From JBNJEL01 sp051745835 (GTDB taxonomy: Bacteria > Bacillota > Halanaerobiia > Halobacteroidales > Acetohalobiaceae), in the NCBI GenBank assembly GCA_051745835.1, contig JBNJEL010000098.1, positions 1-6,293 of the forward strand: a DNA stretch of 6,293 nt, read 5' to 3'. Under the pieces are notes generated by a model. It was not told the DNA's origin. It ran no database searches and saw nothing but the letters and a program-made list of their open reading frames with translations. This document shows, in pieces, positions 1-5,159 of this stretch (the first letter of the stretch is position 1; every line of letters starts with the position of its first letter). A program made the translations under genes and the position numbers.

Positions 1-486
1 AATAATGTCAAGATTGAAGAGAATGTAACGATTAGAAGTAATGTAGAGATTGGTAATGATGTTTCAATTGGAGCAGCAGCTAATTTAGAGAGTAATATTA
101 CTATTAAAGATAAGATTCGGATTGGTCCATTAGCGAGAATCTTTAATGTGGGGCGTAAACGAGCTCAGTTAGAGAGTACAGATGATCGCAAGGTGATCTC
201 AACTATCATTGAAGGTGGTACTTTTGTCGGTAGTGGGGCAATTGTTGGTGGTAAGATTGGAAATAATGTAATGGTTGGCTCTAATGCCATTGTTCATACT
301 GCTTGTATCGAATCAGGAGTAACGATTGGTTCGGGAGCAGTAGTTCCTTACGGCGGGCAAGTAGAGTCAGGTTTGACTGTGATTGGTTCGCCGGCTAAGC
401 CGATTAGTGATTATAAGGAAGAGAAGAGATTAATGAACTTTTTAACTGCTAAGTATGAAACTGAGATTAATTCATGGATAGATTAA
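1..486 (+). CDS. Hexapeptide-repeat (left-handed beta-helix) acyltransferase, 5'-truncated
   Basis: The reading frame is open from base 1 to the TAG-less TAA stop ending at 486, giving 161 residues of a protein whose beginning lies outside the window. It shows repeated hexapeptide units of the [LIV]-G-x-x-x-x type (for example VEIGNDVSIG, TFVGSGAIVGG, NNVMVGSNAIV and VTIGSGAVV) and then the VIGSPAKPI segment typical of acetyl/acyltransferases with a left-handed parallel beta-helix. A charged helical tail follows (about the last 30 residues). Such enzymes transfer acetyl or acyl groups from CoA or ACP to sugars, amino acids or nucleotide-sugars, usually as trimers. The substrate cannot be told from this fragment. 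A GTG at 148 could be read as a start, but the hexapeptide pattern continues upstream of it in the same frame, so 148 is internal. It ends 35 nt before the DUF368 gene and is probably in one transcript with it. Confidence 0.8.
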   Translation, partial: NNVKIEENVTIRSNVEIGNDVSIGAAANLESNITIKDKIRIGPLARIFNVGRKRAQLESTDDRKVISTIIEGGTFVGSGAIVGGKIGNNVMVGSNAIVHTACIESGVTIGSGAVVPYGGQVESGLTVIGSPAKPISDYKEEKRLMNFLTAKYETEINSWID

Positions 487-521
487 AGAGGTAGATTTAT
501 GGAAGGATTAGGAGGAAGATG

Positions 522-1277
522 ATGAATTACTTTCTAGAACTATTTCTTAAAGGAATTCCAATTGGTATGTCCAATACTCTGCCGGGAATTAGTGGTGGAA
601 CTATGGCTTTAGTATTAGGTATCTATGATCGGTTAATTAAGAGTCTGAAGCGGATTCAACTTACGGTCTTAATTCCGATCTTCTTAGGTGCAGTAGCTGG
701 AGTGCTGGGTAGTTCTACAGTTATTACCGTTTTATTAACTAATTATCCTAATTTAGTTAAGGCTTTCTTATTAGGTCTAATCTTTGCTTCGAGTAAAGTA
801 ACCTACGATCAGGTAGAACGCTTTAATTTAAAACGAATTGGATTAGCAGTAATAGGGCTCTGTTTTGCTTACTTTTATTCAATTGAGCTCAGTGGTTCAG
901 CTAATTCGGCGGCGTTATCGTACGTTAGAGTCTTTGGTGGTGGAGCAGTAGGCAGTATTGCCATGATTCTACCAGGGATTAGCGGTGGTACGGTACTGAT
1001 TATGTTAGGTCTTTACCAGGGTGTACTAGAAGCGATCAGTAACTTTAATTTAGTTATTATTGCGCTCTTTGGTCTCGGTGTCGGTAGCGGTTTACTCTTC
1101 TTTTCGTGGGTTTTATCTTATTTGTTAAATCATTTTCGGACTTCGTTAATGGCTTTCTTAACGGGACTAATCTTAGGTTCGATGCGGAGTGTAAGTTCTT
1201 TTCAGTTAAGCTTAGCTACTGTGGTTAGTTTATTAGGCGGGGTAGCTGTTATTTATTTATTATCAAAAGTGGAGTAG
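522..1277 (+). CDS. DUF368 family membrane protein, probable polyprenyl-phosphate translocase (PopT-type)
   Basis: This is a 251-residue, strongly hydrophobic integral membrane protein with several predicted transmembrane segments. It carries the duplicated DUF368 signature: GMSNTLPGISGGTMA near residues 15-29 and ILPGISGGTVLIMLGLY near residues 149-165, two inverted-repeat-like PG-S-GGT re-entrant motifs. Characterised DUF368 proteins (PopT) return undecaprenyl phosphate from the outer to the inner leaflet of the cytoplasmic membrane for reuse in wall and envelope polymer synthesis, and that is the inferred role here. At about 250 residues it is slightly short for the family but has both motif copies. 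Two adjacent ATGs (519 and 522) are possible. GGAGG at 511-515 is 6 nt from 522 and only 3 nt from 519, so 522 is preferred. It follows the acyltransferase gene closely. No terminator is seen between it and mtrB, so some read-through into mtrB is possible. Confidence 0.85.
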   Translation: MNYFLELFLKGIPIGMSNTLPGISGGTMALVLGIYDRLIKSLKRIQLTVLIPIFLGAVAGVLGSSTVITVLLTNYPNLVKAFLLGLIFASSKVTYDQVERFNLKRIGLAVIGLCFAYFYSIELSGSANSAALSYVRVFGGGAVGSIAMILPGISGGTVLIMLGLYQGVLEAISNFNLVIIALFGLGVGSGLLFFSWVLSYLLNHFRTSLMAFLTGLILGSMRSVSSFQLSLATVVSLLGGVAVIYLLSKVE

Positions 1278-1283
1278 TTTTCC

Positions 1284-1312
1284 TTGACAGGAGCTAAAAA
1301 ATATTTTACTAT
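1284..1312 (+). promoter_or_regulatory. Probable housekeeping-sigma promoter for mtrB and the trp operon
   Basis: A perfect -35 box TTGACA lies at 1284-1289. A 17-bp spacer separates it from TACTAT at 1307-1312 (4 of 6 matches to TATAAT). The spacer is AT-rich. Transcription would start near 1319, giving mtrB a 5' leader of roughly 33 nt. It sits just after the DUF368 stop codon. By eye I find no comparably good promoter between mtrB and trpE, so it is the best candidate to drive both mtrB and the trp genes. The -10 box is imperfect, hence moderate confidence. Confidence 0.6.
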
Positions 1313-1351
1313 TAATATAGATGAGTTATTTCTTAATTGAGGTGGATATTA

Positions 1352-1582
1352 ATGAAAAAATCTTCTCAAGAAGATTATGTAGTGATTAAAGCATTAGAAG
1401 ACGGAGTAACAATTATTGGTTTGACGAGAGGAGAAGAGACTAAGTTTCATCATACAGAGAAGTTAGATGCTGGTGAAGTAATGTTAGCTCAATTTACGGA
1501 GCATACTTCAGCAATTAAGATTAGAGGTCAAGCAGAGATTATTTCCGAACACGGTGCAGTAACTGCCGGAGATAATAATTAG
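1352..1582 (+). CDS. mtrB: Transcription attenuation protein TRAP (trp RNA-binding attenuation protein)
   Basis: This 76-residue protein aligns residue for residue with B. subtilis TRAP (75 aa). The block GLTRG at 23-27, TKFHH at 30-34, EKLD at 36-39 and AQFTEHTSAIK at 46-56 is nearly identical. Residues known in B. subtilis TRAP keep the same numbering: tryptophan-pocket residues T25, R26, G27, T30, Q47, T49 and S53, and RNA-contacting K37, K56 and R58. TRAP forms an 11-subunit ring that, when loaded with tryptophan, binds arrays of (U/G)AG triplets in trp mRNAs. The start is the ATG at 1352, with GAGGTG at 1339-1344 seven nt upstream; an in-frame TTG at 1337 would lie before this site and is unlikely. 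The gene has its own promoter at 1284-1312 and runs directly into the triplet-rich trp leader with no terminator between. Its TAG stop stands next to the first triplets. Function is confidently assigned by similarity. Confidence 0.97.
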   Translation: MKKSSQEDYVVIKALEDGVTIIGLTRGEETKFHHTEKLDAGEVMLAQFTEHTSAIKIRGQAEIISEHGAVTAGDNN

Positions 1583-1583
1583 T

Positions 1584-1708
1584 TAGTATAGATTAGAGTT
1601 AAAAGATTGGTAGTAGATTAGCTGAGCAGAGTAGAGAAGATAATTGAATATTGAGTTGAGATTAGATGAGCTGAGTGCTGAGTGTAGATGAGATGAGAAG
1701 AGATCAAG
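1584..1708 (+). promoter_or_regulatory. TRAP-binding triplet array in the trp leader
   Basis: About 21 TAG or GAG triplets occur in roughly 120 non-coding bases, many in exact 5-nt phase (triplet plus 2-nt spacer). Group 1 starts at 1584, 1589 and 1594. Group 2 starts at 1614, 1619, 1624, 1629 and 1634. Group 3 starts at 1653, 1658, 1663, 1668 and 1673, then 1680, 1685, 1690, 1695 and 1700, with AAG at 1706 as a possible eleventh. B. subtilis TRAP binds 11 (G/U)AG repeats separated by 2-3 nt, so group 3 alone nearly fills one ring and groups 1-2 could recruit or extend. The mtrB gene immediately upstream makes the reading very likely. Binding itself is inferred. Confidence 0.9.
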
Positions 1709-1787
1709 GGATAAGTATAGCTAATTATGATTAGATAATTACTTATCTTTAATCTATGAGGATAGAATTAACCAGCCAGGCTCAGTT
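1619..1787 (+). promoter_or_regulatory. Candidate antiterminator pairings of the trp attenuator
   Basis: The 5' arm of the terminator contains GCTCAGTT (1780-1787), which can pair with upstream triplet-array segments. With AGCTGAGT at 1669-1676 it forms 8 pairs, two of them G-U. With TAGCTGAGC at 1619-1627 it can form 9 pairs when 1788 is included, two of them G-U. Both partners contain putative TRAP triplets, so TRAP binding would prevent pairing and free the terminator. This copies the logic of the B. subtilis trp leader. It was found by eye, without energy calculation. Confidence 0.5.
1706..1750 (+). promoter_or_regulatory. Long AT-rich leader hairpin between the triplet array and the terminator
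   Basis: GATAAGTA at 1710-1717 pairs perfectly with TACTTATC at 1740-1747, and the stem can be lengthened outward by two G-U pairs and an A-U pair to 1707/1750. After a small internal loop, CTAAT at 1721-1725 pairs with ATTAG at 1730-1734 around a 4-nt loop. No T-run follows it, so it is not an intrinsic terminator. It may serve as a pause site, or as a folded insert that brings the triplet region near the terminator. The structure is visible; the role is inference. Confidence 0.55.
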
Positions 1788-1802
1788 GAGTCTGGCTTTT
1801 TT
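1774..1802 (+). terminator. Rho-independent terminator (trp attenuator) upstream of trpE
   Basis: AGCCAGGCTC at 1774-1783 pairs with GAGTCTGGCT at 1788-1797, a 10-bp stem with one G-U pair and a 4-nt loop AGTT. A run of six T (1797-1802) follows directly. This is a textbook intrinsic terminator located only 22 nt before the trpE start and after the TRAP triplet array. It is best read as the attenuator that decides whether RNA polymerase enters the trp genes. It would also be the 3' end of a short mtrB-leader transcript. Confidence 0.92.
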
Positions 1803-1857
1803 AAGTTGAGAGGAGTTGAGCAGAGTGGAGCAGAATTATTATCCTAGTCGAGCAGAG
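1803..1857 (+). promoter_or_regulatory. Second TRAP-type triplet cluster over the trpE ribosome binding site and start
   Basis: Starting right after the terminator T-run, AAG at 1803 is followed by GAG at 1808, 1813, 1818, 1823 and 1828, all in exact 5-nt phase. TAG at 1845 and GAG at 1850 and 1855 then continue with the same 5-nt step in another register. The cluster includes the AGGAG ribosome binding site (1811-1815) and the GTG start (1825-1827). TRAP bound here would exclude ribosomes, as is known for B. subtilis trpG, trpP and ycbK. It has fewer than 11 ideal triplets, and part of the pattern is coding, so direct binding is inferred. Confidence 0.65.
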
Positions 1858-3312
1858 TTTCAGCGTAAAGTAGAGAGTGAAGAAGGTAACTTAATTCCAG
1901 TCTATGGCGAAGTAATTGCTGATTTAGAGACACCGGTTTCAGCTTTTAAGAAGTTAGATAGCGATACTCACTCTTATCTGTTAGAGAGTGTAGAAGGCGG
2001 TCAGAAGGTAGGTCGTTACTCCTTTATTGGAATTGATCCCTTCTTAATCTTTAGTTACCAAGAAGGTAGGGTTAAGATAGAAGAGGATGATGAGATATCA
2101 GAATTTAATACTGACCAACCTCTAACTGAACTACAACAGATCTTAGATCGTTATCAGCCGATTAAAACTGCTGGATTACCGCGTTTCTTTGGCGGAGCAG
2201 TAGGCTATTTAGGTTATGATTTAGTTACTTCATTTGAAGAGATACCAGCTAATAATGAGGGGCTAGATATTCCAGATGCTTTGTTGATGTTAACTGATAG
2301 ATTATTAATCTTTGATCATGTGCAGCATAAGATTAAGATTGTGGTTAATGTTGTGGTGGATGATGAAAAAGAGTCTGCTTATCAACGAGCGGTAGAGAAG
2401 ATAGACCAGATTAAAGCTAAGCTAAGAGAGCCGGTTACCGAGACTGATGGTTGTAATTTATCTACTGAGGACAATAATAGAGAAGAGATTGATTATACTT
2501 CTAATTTAACTAAAGAGGAATTTATGAGTAATGTAGAGCAGGCAAAGGAGTATATTCGGGCAGGAGATATCTTTCAGGTAGTTCTCTCCCAGCGTCTACA
2601 GACGGCTACTGAAGCTACTCCGTTTCAGGTTTATCGTACCTTAAGAAGGGTTAATCCTTCCCCATATATGTATTATCTTAAGTTTGCTGAGCTGCAGTTA
2701 GTGGGCTCTTCACCGGAGATGTTAGTTAGAGTAGAAGATAACGTAGTGGAGAATCGTCCGATTGCAGGTACGAGACACCGCGGCAGTGATCAAGCTGAGG
2801 ATGAGCGCTTAGCTGAGGAGATGTTAAATGATCAAAAGGAGCGGGCAGAACATACAATGTTGGTTGACCTAGCTCGTAATGATGTAGGACGCGTGAGCCA
2901 GTACGGCAGCGTGGAAGTCGATCAATTTATGGAGGTAGAGAAGTACTCTCATGTAATGCATCTAGTTTCCAATGTAACGGGTGAGTTACACGCTGATCAA
3001 AGCGAGTTTGATGCTTTACGAGCCTGTTTTCCCGCTGGTACGTTATCGGGATCACCAAAGATTAGAGCGATGGAGATTATTAATCAACTAGAACCAACTA
3101 AACGCGGTCCTTACGGTGGAGCAATTGGTTACTTCAGTTTTGATGGTAATCTCGATAGCTGTATTACAATTCGCACGATGCTCTTTTGTGAGGATCAGGT
3201 CTATCTTCAAGCAGGCGCAGGTATTGTAGCTGATTCTGATCCTGAAGCAGAGTATGAGGAGACTTTAAATAAGGCAGCTGCCTTATTAGAAGCTATAAAA
3301 TTAACATCATAG
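1825..3312 (+). CDS. trpE: Anthranilate synthase component I
   Basis: The 495-residue chorismate-using subunit converts chorismate to anthranilate with ammonia or with a glutamine amidotransferase partner. It is the first committed step of tryptophan synthesis. The N-terminal domain has LLES at 52-55, the feedback-inhibition motif, and NPSPYM at 277-282 also belongs to the tryptophan pocket. The catalytic domain shows PIAGTRHRG from 312, CFPAGTLSGSPK from 401 and the YGG-x-x-GY segment from 430, all typical of TrpE. The length is normal. I choose GTG at 1825, 9 nt after AGGAG (1811-1815). The in-frame TTG at 1816 directly abuts that site and would leave no spacing. Expression should be controlled by the attenuator just upstream and perhaps by TRAP covering its start. 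No trpG follows; trpD is next after 36 nt. Confidence 0.97.
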   Translation: MEQNYYPSRAEFQRKVESEEGNLIPVYGEVIADLETPVSAFKKLDSDTHSYLLESVEGGQKVGRYSFIGIDPFLIFSYQEGRVKIEEDDEISEFNTDQPLTELQQILDRYQPIKTAGLPRFFGGAVGYLGYDLVTSFEEIPANNEGLDIPDALLMLTDRLLIFDHVQHKIKIVVNVVVDDEKESAYQRAVEKIDQIKAKLREPVTETDGCNLSTEDNNREEIDYTSNLTKEEFMSNVEQAKEYIRAGDIFQVVLSQRLQTATEATPFQVYRTLRRVNPSPYMYYLKFAELQLVGSSPEMLVRVEDNVVENRPIAGTRHRGSDQAEDERLAEEMLNDQKERAEHTMLVDLARNDVGRVSQYGSVEVDQFMEVEKYSHVMHLVSNVTGELHADQSEFDALRACFPAGTLSGSPKIRAMEIINQLEPTKRGPYGGAIGYFSFDGNLDSCITIRTMLFCEDQVYLQAGAGIVADSDPEAEYEETLNKAAALLEAIKLTS

Positions 3313-3353
3313 TTGAGATAAGTTATTAGCTGAGAGGAGATGAGAGAGATGAG
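3310..3353 (+). promoter_or_regulatory. Possible third TRAP-type triplet cluster at the trpE-trpD junction
   Basis: From the trpE stop codon onward, triplets begin at 3310 (TAG), 3315 (GAG), 3320 (AAG), 3327 (TAG), 3332, 3337, 3342, 3346 and 3351 (all GAG). Most are 5 nt apart. The cluster spans the trpD ribosome binding site AGGAG (3335-3339) and its ATG. Purine-rich ribosome binding sites naturally contain GAG, and other starts in this operon carry scattered triplets, so this cluster is weaker than the one at trpE. It would allow TRAP to repress trpD translation in the manner of B. subtilis trpG. Confidence 0.4.
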
Positions 3354-4377
3354 AGAAATTATTAAGCAGATAACTGATGGTCAAGACTTGGAGAGAAGAG
3401 CAGCAGCAGAGGCAATGAACTTAATTATGAGCGGGGAAGCTACTCCCGCCCAGATTGGTAGTTTTATTACTGGGCTGCGGATGAAAGGTGAGACTGTGGA
3501 TGAGATTACTGGTTGTGCTGAGGTAATGCGCGAGAAAGCGTTGACCGTTCAGCCTAATCAAAAGAAGGTGATCGATACTTGTGGTACTGGCGGCGATGGA
3601 GTAGGTACTTTCAATATTTCAACTACGTCTGCTTTTGTAGTAGCAGCGGGTGGAGTACCGGTAGCTAAGCATGGTAATCGTTCGGTCTCTAGTCAAAGTG
3701 GCAGCGCTGATGTATTGGAGAACTTGGGAGTGAATCTTGATCTCACACCAGATCAGGTAGCAGAAGCAGTTGATCAGATTGGCATCGGTTTCTTATATGC
3801 ACCGAACTTTCATCAAGCTATGAAGCATGCTATTGGCCCGCGTAAAGAGATTGGAGTACGTACGGTATTTAATATCTTAGGTCCACTGACTAATCCAGCG
3901 CAGGCTGAGTACCAAGTATTGGGGGTTTATGATCCTGAACTGACTTCTGTCTTAGCGAAGGTACTTGGTAATTTAGGCGTAGAACGAGCTTTTGTAGTGC
4001 ACGGAGCTGGCGGTTTGGATGAAATTTCTAATTTAGGTAGTACTAAGGTCAGTTATCTAGAAGAGGGCGAGGTAGAGAACTTTACGATTCATCCTGAGGA
4101 CTTTGGTTTAACGGTAGCTCAAGCGGATGATCTACAGGGCGGTGATGCTGCGGAAAATGCTCAGATTACATTAGATATTCTACAAGGTAAGCCGGGTCCT
4201 AAACGAGATATTATTCTGCTTAATAGTGCGGCAGCTTTCAAGGTAGCTGGTCGAGTGGATGATCTAACTGCCGGGGTAGAATTAGCAGCTAAAGTACTAG
4301 ATAATGGTCAGGCATTAGAGAAGTTAGAAGCATTAATTCAGTATTCGACAGGAAAGCAGGAACAGATATGTTCTTAG
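3349..4377 (+). CDS. trpD: Anthranilate phosphoribosyltransferase
   Basis: The 342-residue enzyme joins anthranilate to phosphoribosyl pyrophosphate to give phosphoribosyl-anthranilate, the second step of the pathway. The glycine-rich phosphate-binding motif DTCGTGGDG lies at 76-84, and KHGNRSVSS at 107-115 is the other family signature. RTVFNILGPLTNPA follows further along. The length is typical of stand-alone TrpD, with no fused TrpG domain. Two in-frame ATGs exist. The one at 3340 touches the AGGAG at 3335-3339 with no spacing, whereas 3349 is 9 nt away and gives an N-terminus like that of B. subtilis TrpD, so 3349 is preferred. The 3' end overlaps trpC by 10 nt, which suggests coupled translation. 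Confidence 0.96.
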   Translation: MREIIKQITDGQDLERRAAAEAMNLIMSGEATPAQIGSFITGLRMKGETVDEITGCAEVMREKALTVQPNQKKVIDTCGTGGDGVGTFNISTTSAFVVAAGGVPVAKHGNRSVSSQSGSADVLENLGVNLDLTPDQVAEAVDQIGIGFLYAPNFHQAMKHAIGPRKEIGVRTVFNILGPLTNPAQAEYQVLGVYDPELTSVLAKVLGNLGVERAFVVHGAGGLDEISNLGSTKVSYLEEGEVENFTIHPEDFGLTVAQADDLQGGDAAENAQITLDILQGKPGPKRDIILLNSAAAFKVAGRVDDLTAGVELAAKVLDNGQALEKLEALIQYSTGKQEQICS

Positions 4378-5159
4378 AGAAGATTGTTAAGCATAAAAAG
4401 CAGGAGTTAGCAGAGCGTAAAGGAGAAGTGCCTTTAGATCAGATTAAACAAGTTTTACGACCAACTAGTGAATTACGGGACTTTAAAGGAGCTTTAACGC
4501 AAGAAGGGCTAGGTCTAATTGCTGAAATTAAGCAGGCTTCTCCGTCGAAGGGTTTAATTAGAGAAGATTTTGATCCAGTAGCGATCGCTAAGAATTATAG
4601 TGCTAATCAGGTCGCAGCGATCTCTATCTTAACTGATGAGAAGTTCTTTCAAGGTAGTCTGGATTATCTACGCCAAGTTAGAGCAGTTACGGAACTGCCG
4701 CTGCTTAGAAAAGATTTCATTATTGACCCTTATCAGGTTTATGAAGCTCAGGCAGCAGGTGCCGATGCTATCTTATTAATTGTAAACATCTTAAGTCCAG
4801 AGCAGTTAGCTCAATTACTTAATTTAGCTGATCAATTGGGCTTGGCTGTTTTGGTAGAGGTTCATACTGCTCAGGAGTTAGCTGTTGCTCAAGAAGTAGG
4901 AGCAGAGATTATTGGAATTAATAACCGGGATTTAGTTACCTTTGAGACGGATATTAAACAGACCTTACAGCTTCAGGGATCTTTATCCGAAGAGCAGGTG
5001 ATTATTAGTGAGAGTGGGATTTCAACTAGAAGTGATATTGAGCTCTTAGCTAAGGCAGGGATTGATGGTGTTTTAGTTGGAGAAACTTTAATGCGCAGTA
5101 GTGACTTAGGAGCTAAGATCGATAGATTATTAGGTAGGAGTGAACATAGCAATGACTAG
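4368..5159 (+). CDS. trpC: Indole-3-glycerol-phosphate synthase
   Basis: This 263-residue TIM-barrel enzyme closes the indole ring, turning carboxyphenylamino-deoxyribulose phosphate into indole-glycerol phosphate. Family motifs appear in order: LIAEIKQASPSKG with Lys55 and Lys61, LLRKDFIIDPYQ with Lys115, LVEVHT with Glu164, INNRDL at about 184-189, ISESGI and DGVLVGETLM. These correspond to the catalytic lysines, glutamate, asparagine and serine known in the family. It is a stand-alone TrpC, not fused to TrpF as in enteric bacteria. The ATG at 4368 lies inside the end of trpD, with AGGA-type ribosome binding at about 4357-4361. The 3' end overlaps trpF by 8 nt. Confidence 0.97.
   Translation: MFLEKIVKHKKQELAERKGEVPLDQIKQVLRPTSELRDFKGALTQEGLGLIAEIKQASPSKGLIREDFDPVAIAKNYSANQVAAISILTDEKFFQGSLDYLRQVRAVTELPLLRKDFIIDPYQVYEAQAAGADAILLIVNILSPEQLAQLLNLADQLGLAVLVEVHTAQELAVAQEVGAEIIGINNRDLVTFETDIKQTLQLQGSLSEEQVIISESGISTRSDIELLAKAGIDGVLVGETLMRSSDLGAKIDRLLGRSEHSND

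Noticed and set aside
148..486. GTG at 148 as the start of a short acyltransferase
   Set aside because: The hexapeptide pattern continues upstream in frame to base 1, so the gene is truncated by the window edge.
1337..1351. TTG at 1337 as the mtrB start
   Set aside because: It precedes and overlaps the ribosome binding site. Starting at 1352 reproduces the B. subtilis TRAP numbering exactly.
1571..1739. Separate trpE promoter using -10-like GATAAT at 1571-1576 or 1734-1739
   Set aside because: Neither has a recognisable -35 box at 16-18 bp.
1583..1824. T-box riboswitch or ribosome-stalling leader peptide controlling trpE
   Set aside because: No T-box consensus (AGGGTGG-type) is seen, and no short frame with tandem Trp codons. 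The phased triplets and the adjacent mtrB explain the leader.
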